This document shows, one piece after another, positions 16,370 through 24,735 of a stretch of 56,408 nucleotides of DNA. A program made the position numbers and the translations under genes. Position 1 is the first letter of the stretch. Each line of letters opens with the position of its first letter. The notes beneath the pieces were generated by a model. It was not told the DNA's origin. It saw only the letters and a list, made by a program, of their open reading frames with translations, and ran no database searches. The stretch is from Solimonas aquatica. Its GTDB lineage: Bacteria > Pseudomonadota > Gammaproteobacteria > Nevskiales > Nevskiaceae. The stretch covers positions 1 to 56,408 of the forward strand of contig NZ_FOFS01000019.1 of NCBI RefSeq assembly GCF_900111015.1, written 5' to 3'.

Positions 16370-17823
16370 GCAGCGAAATCCTGGTCAATATCGGTCCGCA
16401 GGAAACCCGCGTGGCACTGGTGCAGGCCGGCGCCGCGCAGGAAGTGCACGTGCAGCGCGCCTCGCGCCACGGCCTCACCGGCAATATCTACAAGGGCAGC
16501 GTGCAGCGCGTGCTGCCCGGCATGCAGGCCGCGTTCGTGGAAGTGGGCCTGGAGCGCACCGCCTTCCTGCACGTGGCCGACATGTTGCCGCCGCCGGTCA
16601 ATGGCGAGAGCCTGCCGGCGGTCACGCAGCTGCTGCACGAAAGCCAGCAGGTGCTGGTGCAGGTGATCAAGGACCCCATCGGCAGCAAGGGCGCGCGCCT
16701 GACCACGCTGCTGTCGATTCCCTCGCGCTATCTGGTGCTGCTGCCGCACGAGCCGCATGTCGGCGTGTCGGCGCGCCTGGAAGACGAGGCCGAGCGCGCG
16801 CGTCTGAAAGGCATTCTCGAAGAGCTGCAGCAGCGTCTGGCGCCGCAGTTCGGGGTGATTGCGCGCACCGCCGCCGACGGCGTGGAACCGGCGGCGCTGG
16901 AGGCGGACCTGGCCTTTCTGCTGCGGCTCTGGCAGGCGGTGAGCACGCAGGCGCGCGGCGCCAAGCCCGGCACCCTGGTGCACGGCGATCTGCCGCTGGC
17001 GATGCGCACCCTGCGCGATCTGATGGGCACCGATGTCGAACGCATCCGCATCGACAACGCCGAGGAGTACCACAACGTCAAGCAGTTTGCGCAGAGCTTC
17101 GTGCCGCAGGCGGCGGGGCGCATCGAGCTGTACGAGGGCAGCGCGCCGATCTTCGATCTCTACGGCGTGGAGGACGATATCGACCGCGCCCTGCAGCGCA
17201 AGGTGGAGCTGAAGTCGGGCGGGCATCTGGTCATCGACCAGACCGAGGCGATGACCACCATCGACGTCAACACCGGCGCCTACACCGGGCATCGCAATCT
17301 CGAAGAGACGGTGCTCAAGACCAATCTCGAAGCCGCGCAGGCCATCGCCCGGCAGCTGCGCCTGCGCAATCTGGGCGGCATCATCATTCTCGACTTCATC
17401 GACATGGCCGAGGCCGACCATCGCGGGCAGGTGCTGCGCGCCCTGGAGCGGGCGCTGGCCGATGACCCGGCGCGCACCCAGATTTATCCCTTCTCGCCGC
17501 TGGGCCTGGTGGAGATGACCCGCAAGCGCACCCGCGAGTCGCTGGGCCATATCCTTTGCGAGCCCTGTCCCACCTGCGCCGGCGGCGGCACGCTCAAGAC
17601 CATCGAGACTGTCTGCCACGAAATCACCCGCGAGGTGCAGCGCACCGCGCGGCAGTTCGAGGCCAAGGGCTTTCTGGTGCTGGCGGCGCCGGCCGTGGTG
17701 CAAAAGCTGATGGATGAGCAATCGGCGGACCTGGCGATGCTGGAAACCACACTCAACCGGCCCATCCGCCTGCAGGCCGAGGCGGCGTACACGCGCGAGA
17801 CCTTCGATGTCGTGCCGCTGTGA
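16366..17823 (+). CDS. rng: Ribonuclease G
   Basis: A 485-residue RNase E/G-family endonuclease for 16S rRNA 5' maturation and mRNA decay (E. coli RNase G is of similar length). An S1-like domain occupies residues about 35-120 (GNIYKGSVQRVLPGMQAAFVEVG). The catalytic DNase I-like domain carries Asp300 (TTIDVNTGAYTG) and Asp343 (IIILDFIDM), and the zinc-link is CPTC (Cys401/404) followed by AGGGTLKT. There is no RNase E-type C-terminal scaffold. Start ATG 16366 overlaps maf by 4 nt; a 110-bp gap precedes yhdP. Confidence 0.95.
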   Translation: MSSEILVNIGPQETRVALVQAGAAQEVHVQRASRHGLTGNIYKGSVQRVLPGMQAAFVEVGLERTAFLHVADMLPPPVNGESLPAVTQLLHESQQVLVQVIKDPIGSKGARLTTLLSIPSRYLVLLPHEPHVGVSARLEDEAERARLKGILEELQQRLAPQFGVIARTAADGVEPAALEADLAFLLRLWQAVSTQARGAKPGTLVHGDLPLAMRTLRDLMGTDVERIRIDNAEEYHNVKQFAQSFVPQAAGRIELYEGSAPIFDLYGVEDDIDRALQRKVELKSGGHLVIDQTEAMTTIDVNTGAYTGHRNLEETVLKTNLEAAQAIARQLRLRNLGGIIILDFIDMAEADHRGQVLRALERALADDPARTQIYPFSPLGLVEMTRKRTRESLGHILCEPCPTCAGGGTLKTIETVCHEITREVQRTARQFEAKGFLVLAAPAVVQKLMDEQSADLAMLETTLNRPIRLQAEAAYTRETFDVVPL

Positions 17824-17933
17824 GCGGCTTGCGTGAACCGCAGCTGATCGGGGCGGGTCTGACAACTGGCCGCGCGCCGGCCGGCACGCGACAATACATC
17901 CCCCCATAAGCAAGCCGCCCGAAACCGCTCTCG

Positions 17934-20900
17934 ATGGAACGCGTCAAACGCCGCTGGTGGACCTGGGCGATCTCGCTCTTGGCCGGCGTGGTGATCGTGA
18001 CCACGGCCATCAGCGGTCTCTTCCAGGTGGCGGTGCTGGCGCTGCCCAGTTATCGCGCCGATCTTTCGGCCTGGATCACCAGGGTTGCCGACCGTCCGGT
18101 GCAGATCGGCGGCATCAATCTCAGCTGGCGCGGCCTGGAGCCGCGCCTGGATCTGGATGACATCACCCTGTTCAGCAACAGCGGCGAGGAGAGCCTGTCC
18201 GCCGAGCACCTGAGCATGGGCTTCAACCCGCTGCGCCTGCTGACCGGCAATGTCTTTCCCGATCATGTCGAGCTGTCCGGCATCAGCCTGAGCGCCGAGC
18301 GCGACGCGCAGGGCCGCTGGCGCATCGCCGGTTTCGGCGGTGGCGAGGACGACCCGGCCTGGCGCGAGGCCCTGGCGCGCGATCTCAAGCGCTTCCGCCA
18401 TCTGCGCATCCAGAACTGCGAGCTGAGCCTGAGCGCGCCGGAGCTGGGGCCGCAGCCGCAGCTGCTGCGCCTGGGCGTGATGGAGCTGGATCTCACCAGC
18501 CAGGGCTTCGCGCTGTCCGGCGCGCTGCATCTGCCGGCGGCTTACGGCGATCTGCTGGAACTCTCCGCCGATGTCGAAGGCCCGCTCGCCGAGCCGGCGC
18601 AGTGGCACGGCGATTTCGAGCTGCGCTTCAAGCGCCTGCAGCCGCAGGGCTGGCTGCGTGCCTGGCTGCCGGAGGGCGCGGTCGCGGCGGCGCAGAATCT
18701 CAATCTCGGCATCGAAGGCAGCTTTGCCCAGCAGCGCGTCAAGCTCGCCGATCTGGTTCTGGATTCCGGACCGCTGGTGCTGGCGCAGGCCGGCCGCGTG
18801 GCGCAGGCGCGGCGCGCGCGCCTGCGCGGCCAGCTGCGCGGCGAGGCCGACGGCGCCTGGTATCTGGATCTGCGCGATCTGCGGCTGGACGATGAGCGCC
18901 TGGCGCACGGTGCGATCCGCTACCGGCGCAGCGACGCAGGCGGCGAGCTGGACGTGGACGCCGCCGAGCTGCGCCTGGGCCGGATCGCGCCCTGGTTCGG
19001 CATCACCACCGCAGCCGACGGCGCGGCGCGGCAGCTGACGCGTTTGTCCGGCAACCTGCGCAATCTGGTGCTGCGCTTGCGTGAGGACCAGAACCAGACC
19101 CTGCGCTACACCCTGACCACGCAGCTCGAACAGCTGGCCTTCGCCGCCGAGCCGGAGCAGAACCGCCCCGGCTTCAGCGGCCTCAGCGGGGAGCTCTCCG
19201 CCAGCGACAGCGGCGGCAGCCTGCGTCTGCAGCGTCTGCCGCTGTCGCTGCAGCTGCCCGGGGTGATGGCGCAGAACGTGTCCTTCGACAGTCTCAGCGC
19301 CCTGCTGCAGTGGCAGCGCAGCGCCGAAGGCTGGCATCTGGCGGTGCCGCAGCTGGCCTGGGTGCTGGCCGGCAGCAGCGGCGACGGGCGCCTGAGCCTG
19401 GAGCTGCCGGCCGAGCATCCGCACGATGCGGTGCTGGATCTGCAGGCCCGCTTCAGCGCGCAGGACGTGGAAGCCTTCAAGCCCTTCATGCCGCTGCACT
19501 GGCCGCAGCATCTGCGCGACTACCTGCAGCAGAGTCTGAAGAAAGGCCGCGTCTCGCACGGCGAGCTGCGCATCCAGGGGCCGCTCGCGGACTTTCCGTA
19601 TCACCAGCGTCCCACCGGCAGCTGGCAGCTGGATCTGGACGCGCTGGGCGTGACCCTGGCCTTCGCGCCGGACTGGCCGAAGCTGGAGGACGTGGCCGCG
19701 CACCTGAGCTTCTCCGGCAACAGCCTGTCGATCGAGGCGCAGTCGCTGAAGATCGCCGGCAATCCGGTGCGTCGCGCGCTGGCCCGTTTCGACGACTTCG
19801 ACGACGGCATCCTGCGCGTCTCGGCGCGCACCGAAGGCGAGATCGCGCGCTACTACGACTATCTGCGCGCCACGCCCCTGCACGAGCGGCTCAGCGGTCT
19901 GGTGGACGAAACCCGCGCCGCCGGTTCGGCGGCGGTGGATCTGGATCTGACCCTGCCGGTGCACGACATCAAGAGCAGCAGCGTGCAGGGCACGGTGAGT
20001 CTGGACGAGGTGCAGCTGATGGTGGGGCGCCTGGAACAGCCGCTGGCCGGCATCAGCGGCAGCCTGCGCTTCGACGATCAGGGCGTGAGCGCCGACCGGC
20101 TCAGTGCGCGCTTCGAGGAAATCCCGCTGAGTGTGCGCATCGTGCCGCGCGCCGGCACGCATGGCGTGGTGCAGGGTGATTTCAGTTTCAGTCCCGACGC
20201 CGATGGCCGCGGCGCCAGCGCGCTGATTCCCGCCTTCCTGCGGCCCATGTTCAAGGGCGAGAGCGCCTGGCATGCCGAGCTGCCGATCCAGGATGGCAAC
20301 ACCGCGCTGTATCTGAGCAGCGATCTGCGCGGCACCGACATCCAGCTGCCCGAGCCCCTGGGCAAGAGCGCCGAGCTGGCCGCGCCGCTGAACCTGCGCA
20401 TCGGCGGCAAGCCGGAACTGATCGGTTTCAATTACGCGCAGAAGCTCAGCGGCGCGCTGTTGCTGGGCAGCGGCGAGCAGGGGCAGAGCCTGGACGGTCT
20501 GCATCTGCGTTTCGGTGCTGACAGCGCCTCGCCGCCGCAGCGCGGCCAGTATTTCATCGACGGGCACGCCGACACCGCGGACCTGGCCACCTGGATTCCC
20601 GCCATCGCCGGCATGAGCGGCACCGGCGGCGGCGCCCCGCAGATCGAAAGCCTGGAGCTGGATGTCGATCATCTGCGCTGGCAGCACCAGCTCAGCGAGG
20701 CCACGCATCTGCGTTACCGGCCGCAGAACAACGGCTGGCAGATCACGCTCAGCGGCGAAGGCGCGCAAGGCACGATCGACTGGCAGGGACCGGCGCCCGG
20801 CCGGCTCACCGCGCGGCTGGATCGCCTGCGCGTGCGTCCGCAGACGCCGCCGGGCGAGGCCGAGGCTGCCAGTGCCGACAAGGCCAGGAGCAGCGAGCCA

Positions 20901-21791
20901 CCGCTGGATCCCACGCAATGGCCGGAACTGGACATCAGCTGCGCGGGGATTTTCTCCGGCGACACCGAGCTGGGCGCGCTGACGCTCAACAGCGCGCGCA
21001 TCGCCGGCGGTCAGCGCCTGGATCGTTTCAATGTCAGCGGCGGCATCGCCGAGCTGCAGGCCGGCGGGCAGTGGCGGCGCAGCGAGGGGCGCTCCACGGG
21101 CGAGCTGCGCTTTGAACTGCAGAGCCGCGATATCGAAGCCCTGCTCAAGGCGCTGGACTACGCGCCCAGCCTCTCGGCCAAGAGCAGCCACGCCAATGGC
21201 CAGCTGCGCTGGACGCCGGCGGCGGGCGGACTCGACTGGCAGTCGGCGGCCGGCAAGATCGAGCTTGGTGCCGAAGACGGCCAGCTGCGCGCGGTGAAGC
21301 CCGGCGCCAGCCGCGTGCTGGGCCTGATCAACTTCTACGCGCTGCCACGCCGGCTCACGCTCAATTTCAGCGACGTGGTCGATCAGGGCCTGGCCTTCGA
21401 CACCATCAGCGGCCAGTTCGATCTGGGCAATGGCGCGGCCAATACCCGCGATCTGGAAATCAAGGGACCTTCGCTGCGCATGCAGATGCATGGCCGCATC
21501 GGCCTGGCCGCGCGCGACTATGATCAGTACGTGACGGTGTATCCCGGCGTGTCCTCGGGTGTGACCCTGGGCGCGGCCCTGCTCGGCGGTCCGGCGGTGG
21601 GCGCGCTGGTGCTGCTGGCGCAGGAAGTGCTCGACAAGCCACTGGACCAGGTCACGCAATTGAGCTATCACCTCAGCGGCAGCTGGGACAATCCCAAGGT
21701 GGAACGCGTGGACGGGCGCGACGCGCGGCAGGGCGGCGAAGCCAAGTCGGGCAAGACCAACGGCGGCAACAACTCGGGCAAGCGCAAATGA
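17934..21791 (+). CDS. yhdP: YhdP-family AsmA-like envelope lipid-transport protein
   Basis: A 1285-residue protein with one N-terminal membrane helix (ISLLAGVVIVTTAISGLFQVA), then a very long periplasmic region of repeating beta strands (GINLSWRGLEPRLDLDDITLF, repeated 'LxLRxDDQGVSADRL'-type blocks) and a C-terminal AsmA-like segment (YDQYVTVYPGVSSGVTLG, PVVGALVLLAQ-like hydrophobic end, LSYHLSGSWDNPKVERV). YhdP, TamB and YdbH are redundant phospholipid conduits between inner and outer membrane in E. coli. Length equals the family norm. It overlaps the nitrilase gene by 4 nt, giving the conserved rng-yhdP-nit order. Confidence 0.93.
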   Translation: MERVKRRWWTWAISLLAGVVIVTTAISGLFQVAVLALPSYRADLSAWITRVADRPVQIGGINLSWRGLEPRLDLDDITLFSNSGEESLSAEHLSMGFNPLRLLTGNVFPDHVELSGISLSAERDAQGRWRIAGFGGGEDDPAWREALARDLKRFRHLRIQNCELSLSAPELGPQPQLLRLGVMELDLTSQGFALSGALHLPAAYGDLLELSADVEGPLAEPAQWHGDFELRFKRLQPQGWLRAWLPEGAVAAAQNLNLGIEGSFAQQRVKLADLVLDSGPLVLAQAGRVAQARRARLRGQLRGEADGAWYLDLRDLRLDDERLAHGAIRYRRSDAGGELDVDAAELRLGRIAPWFGITTAADGAARQLTRLSGNLRNLVLRLREDQNQTLRYTLTTQLEQLAFAAEPEQNRPGFSGLSGELSASDSGGSLRLQRLPLSLQLPGVMAQNVSFDSLSALLQWQRSAEGWHLAVPQLAWVLAGSSGDGRLSLELPAEHPHDAVLDLQARFSAQDVEAFKPFMPLHWPQHLRDYLQQSLKKGRVSHGELRIQGPLADFPYHQRPTGSWQLDLDALGVTLAFAPDWPKLEDVAAHLSFSGNSLSIEAQSLKIAGNPVRRALARFDDFDDGILRVSARTEGEIARYYDYLRATPLHERLSGLVDETRAAGSAAVDLDLTLPVHDIKSSSVQGTVSLDEVQLMVGRLEQPLAGISGSLRFDDQGVSADRLSARFEEIPLSVRIVPRAGTHGVVQGDFSFSPDADGRGASALIPAFLRPMFKGESAWHAELPIQDGNTALYLSSDLRGTDIQLPEPLGKSAELAAPLNLRIGGKPELIGFNYAQKLSGALLLGSGEQGQSLDGLHLRFGADSASPPQRGQYFIDGHADTADLATWIPAIAGMSGTGGGAPQIESLELDVDHLRWQHQLSEATHLRYRPQNNGWQITLSGEGAQGTIDWQGPAPGRLTARLDRLRVRPQTPPGEAEAASADKARSSEPPLDPTQWPELDISCAGIFSGDTELGALTLNSARIAGGQRLDRFNVSGGIAELQAGGQWRRSEGRSTGELRFELQSRDIEALLKALDYAPSLSAKSSHANGQLRWTPAAGGLDWQSAAGKIELGAEDGQLRAVKPGASRVLGLINFYALPRRLTLNFSDVVDQGLAFDTISGQFDLGNGAANTRDLEIKGPSLRMQMHGRIGLAARDYDQYVTVYPGVSSGVTLGAALLGGPAVGALVLLAQEVLDKPLDQVTQLSYHLSGSWDNPKVERVDGRDARQGGEAKSGKTNGGNNSGKRK

Positions 21792-22609
21792 GCTCTTCGA
21801 TCATCGCGGCTTTGCAGATGAACAGCGGCGACGATGTCGCCGCCAATCTCGATGCGGCCGAGACGCTGCTGCGCGAAGCGGCTGCCGCCGGCGCCTGTCT
21901 GGCCACGCTGCCGGAGAACTTCGCGTTCATGGGCGCGCGTGATCGCGACAAGCTCGCGCACGGCGAGGCCGATGGCAGCGGCCCGATCCAGGACCGCCTG
22001 AGCAAGCTGGCGCGCGAGCTGGACTTGTGGATCGTCGCCGGCACCTTGCCGATCCGCCAGGACGGCGGCGAGCGCGTGTACGCGGCCAGCTGCGTCTACG
22101 ACAGTGATGGCGCGCGCGTGGCGCGCTACGACAAGATTCATCTCTTCGACATCGAAGTGCCGGGCAGCGGCGGCGAGCGTTATCGCGAATCCAATTCCAT
22201 CGCGCCCGGTCAGGCGCAGGCGGTGGTGGTGGATACGCCGGTGGGGCGTCTGGGTCTGTCGGTGTGCTACGACCTGCGCTTCCCCGAGCTGTACCGGCGT
22301 CTGGTGGCGGCCGGTGCCGAACTGCTCTGCGTGCCGGCGGCGTTCACCGTGAAGACCGGCGAGGCGCACTGGGACTTGCTGCTGCGCGCGCGCGCCGTGG
22401 AAAACCTCTGCTATGTCATCGCCCCGGGCCAGTGCGGCACGCATCCCGGTGGTCGCGGCACTTACGGTCACAGCCTCATCGTCGAACCCTGGGGCAGCGT
22501 GATCGCGACACGCGCCGAAGGTCCCGGCGTGGTGCTGGCCACGCGCGATGCGCAGCGCCAGAGCGAACTGCGCGCGGGCTTTCCGGCGCTGAGTCATCGG
22601 CGGCTGTAG
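21788..22609 (+). CDS. Nitrilase-superfamily amidase (Nit1/YafV-like)
   Basis: A 273-residue carbon-nitrogen hydrolase with the catalytic triad Glu43 (LPENF), Lys116 (YDKIHLFD) and Cys160 ([13 protein letters not shown]). The sequence resembles Nit1-type deaminated-glutathione amidases, which repair a transaminase by-product. It overlaps yhdP by 4 nt. In Pseudomonas the next gene is tldD; here tldD lies 12.7 kb away, and a convergent barrel gene ends only 4 bp after the stop. Confidence 0.93.
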   Translation: MSSSIIAALQMNSGDDVAANLDAAETLLREAAAAGACLATLPENFAFMGARDRDKLAHGEADGSGPIQDRLSKLARELDLWIVAGTLPIRQDGGERVYAASCVYDSDGARVARYDKIHLFDIEVPGSGGERYRESNSIAPGQAQAVVVDTPVGRLGLSVCYDLRFPELYRRLVAAGAELLCVPAAFTVKTGEAHWDLLLRARAVENLCYVIAPGQCGTHPGGRGTYGHSLIVEPWGSVIATRAEGPGVVLATRDAQRQSELRAGFPALSHRRL

Positions 22610-22613
22610 GGCT

Positions 22614-23942
22614 TTAGCGCTGCCAGAGGCCGCTGCTGCTCAGGCCCACAAAGATCACACTGTTGCGCTGCAGGCGGCCGTAGGGACCCAGTGACGGACC
22701 GGCGAAATAGTCAGCGCCCAGCAGCAGACTGAGCTGATCGTTGAGCTGGTAGCGCAGGCGTGGACGGACGACCAGATCGCCATGCGCGGGCTGCCAGGCG
22801 GCATCCAGCGACAGCGCGCTGCGCTGATCCGCCGTGTAGTAGGACAGCCCGCCGCCAATGCCCAGACTCTGCGCGTACAGCGCTTCCGAGAGACTGGCGT
22901 GGGCATAGGCCAGGCTGCGCAGCGGTGCCGGGTTCAGCGCCGGATCGCGGTAGTCCAGGATGCGGCGCCACTGTGCTTGCAGGAATACCGAGCTGCTGCC
23001 CAGATGGTGCTCCACGCCAAACACTGCATCGAGAAACGCCTCGCCTTGCGAAAGATCTTCGCGTCGCGGCTGTCGCGGCCGTGTATACGCGGCCTCGCCG
23101 CGCCAGGCCCAGCTGCCTTTGATCCACTCCCAATCGCCGCCGAAGATCGCGCTGTCGGGATGATTCAAGCGCAGCAGTCCGGTAGCCAGATCTGGTGCCG
23201 AAACCAGCAGATTGGGCCGCTTCGCCGGCCCTTGAAAATAAGACAGTGACCAGCCGCCGCGCTCGTCGCGGGTATCCAGGCGCAGACCGCCGGCACCGAG
23301 TGAATGCGCGTCTCGCTCATCCTGATAGCGAAGCCCGGGCACTACCGGCAAGGGCATGCGGCTGGCGCGAAACAGCGGCTGCCAGAGTGCCTGCAGCGCG
23401 TGCGGGCCCCAGTTGTATCGCAGGCTCGCGGTCGGCAGCCCGAGTTTTTGGGCATCGTCGCTGTCCACCAGGCGCGTGTAGTCGCGGGCCGCGAGATTGT
23501 CGGTGGGGTTGAGCACCTCGGTACGGCCCCAGCGGATGATCTGCCAGCCGGCGGCCAGCTGCAGCATGCCATGCCGATAGTCGAGGTAGGCCTCGCGCGC
23601 CAGCGCCTTGCTGTGCGTGGCGGCGGATTCGTCGTCGGCCTGCACCCGCTCGCCATAGCTGCTGGCGCGCAGCGTCAGCCCGCCCGGCAGCGGCAGTTTA
23701 AGTCTGCCATCGAGCTGCATCACCGCTGCAACACGCGAGGCATCCAGCGTGCGTGTCCCTGACCAGTCCGAGAAACTGAGGGTGCCGAGCAATTCGGTGC
23801 GCCGTGGCCGCTGTGCGGCGACAGCCTCGGCGCTGACATCGCCGGTGGCAGGCGCTGCAGCTTCGGCATCCGGCGAATCCGCAGCGCTTGCCGAGCCCAT
23901 TTGCAGCAATACCAGCAGCAAGGCTGCGGCGATCCTATTCAT
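22614..23942 (-). CDS. Outer-membrane beta-barrel protein, DUF1302-like
   Basis: A 442-residue protein with signal peptide MNRIAAALLLVLLQMGSASA, then a short Ala-rich linker and a beta-rich body. A segment GWQIIRWGRTEVLNPTDNLAARDY resembles the WG...NP.D motif of DUF1302 barrels. The C-terminus (LQRNSVIFVGLSSSGLWQR) lacks the usual terminal Phe. The ATG at 23942 overlaps the LolA-like stop by 8 nt and follows AGGA. It is the last gene of the exporter module. Proposed role: outer-membrane end of the RND/LolA-like pathway (inference). Confidence 0.75.
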   Translation of the reverse strand: MNRIAAALLLVLLQMGSASAADSPDAEAAAPATGDVSAEAVAAQRPRRTELLGTLSFSDWSGTRTLDASRVAAVMQLDGRLKLPLPGGLTLRASSYGERVQADDESAATHSKALAREAYLDYRHGMLQLAAGWQIIRWGRTEVLNPTDNLAARDYTRLVDSDDAQKLGLPTASLRYNWGPHALQALWQPLFRASRMPLPVVPGLRYQDERDAHSLGAGGLRLDTRDERGGWSLSYFQGPAKRPNLLVSAPDLATGLLRLNHPDSAIFGGDWEWIKGSWAWRGEAAYTRPRQPRREDLSQGEAFLDAVFGVEHHLGSSSVFLQAQWRRILDYRDPALNPAPLRSLAYAHASLSEALYAQSLGIGGGLSYYTADQRSALSLDAAWQPAHGDLVVRPRLRYQLNDQLSLLLGADYFAGPSLGPYGRLQRNSVIFVGLSSSGLWQR

Positions 23943-24735
23943 CCTGCTGCAGCGCATTGGGCGCGAAGGCTTCGGCTTTCAGCTGCGGCAGGAACACGAA
24001 GTCCTGCACCAGGATGCGGCTGCTGGCCTGATCCTGCAGCTGCTGCGCGCTGACCTCATAAGCCTGAAACGCGCCGGGCTGCTGGCTGATGGCCTGCACG
24101 CGATGGTTCTCGATGCGCTTGAGCGCCTGGCCTTGCTCATCCCAGGTATCCATGCGCCAGTTGAACGCGGTTTGTTGATCGATCCAGCTTTCGCGACGCG
24201 AGTAGCCGCTGTTCTGAATCACCGCATCGCCACGTGGCAGCGACACCACGCGCCAGCACTTATGACCCTCGTACTCGTCTTCACCGACGATATTGTGATG
24301 CCAGTCCTCGGGCTTGTGGCCCAGTACGTCGGCATTGCTCAGCACCGTGCCCATGAAGCTGTCGCGCTTGCCGTCCGCCAGCAGGCGCCGCAGGCGCTTG
24401 GCTGCCGGCAGATACACCCACAGCTCATCGTCACGGCCCTGATGCTCGATCAGCAGGCTGGCAAGGCCGCGCACCTCCGCCGGCAGCAGATAGAGCGCAC
24501 GGCGGCTGGATTCGCCACTGTCGGACTGGGTGCGGATCAGGGTTTCCACTTCGCGCTTGCGCAGATTGCCGCTGGCGTTGCGCAGTTCGAAGACCATGTT
24601 CATGCGCGCACCACGCAGTTTGACGGTGGCGGCACTGCGCTGCATCAGCTGCAGCGCGTCCGGCGCATTCTCGATGGCCTGACAGTTTCCGGCAAAGGCC
24701 AGCAGCAGGCACGACAGGCTCAGCAAACGGATCAT
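23935..24735 (-). CDS. LolA-like outer membrane lipoprotein-sorting family protein
   Basis: A 266-residue periplasmic protein: signal MIRLLSLSCLLLAFAGNCQA, then the LolA-like fold typical of the 'outer membrane lipoprotein-sorting protein' family found beside RND/MMPL exporters (ALQLMQRSAATVKLRGARMNM, ELWVYLPAAKRLRRLL, DSFMGTVLSNADVLG, ESWIDQQTAFNWRMDTWD). The half-barrel is expected to carry a hydrophobic cargo through the periplasm. It overlaps the RND gene by 4 nt and the barrel gene by 8 nt. Cargo unknown. Confidence 0.85.
   Translation of the reverse strand: MIRLLSLSCLLLAFAGNCQAIENAPDALQLMQRSAATVKLRGARMNMVFELRNASGNLRKREVETLIRTQSDSGESSRRALYLLPAEVRGLASLLIEHQGRDDELWVYLPAAKRLRRLLADGKRDSFMGTVLSNADVLGHKPEDWHHNIVGEDEYEGHKCWRVVSLPRGDAVIQNSGYSRRESWIDQQTAFNWRMDTWDEQGQALKRIENHRVQAISQQPGAFQAYEVSAQQLQDQASSRILVQDFVFLPQLKAEAFAPNALQQDE

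Noticed and set aside
17484-21671. Very long minus-strand ORF opposite yhdP
   Set aside because: It lies antisense to a full-length YhdP protein with family motifs. Long antisense frames are common in GC-rich DNA, and its translation is low-complexity (Gln/Ala/Arg/His) with no recognisable domain.
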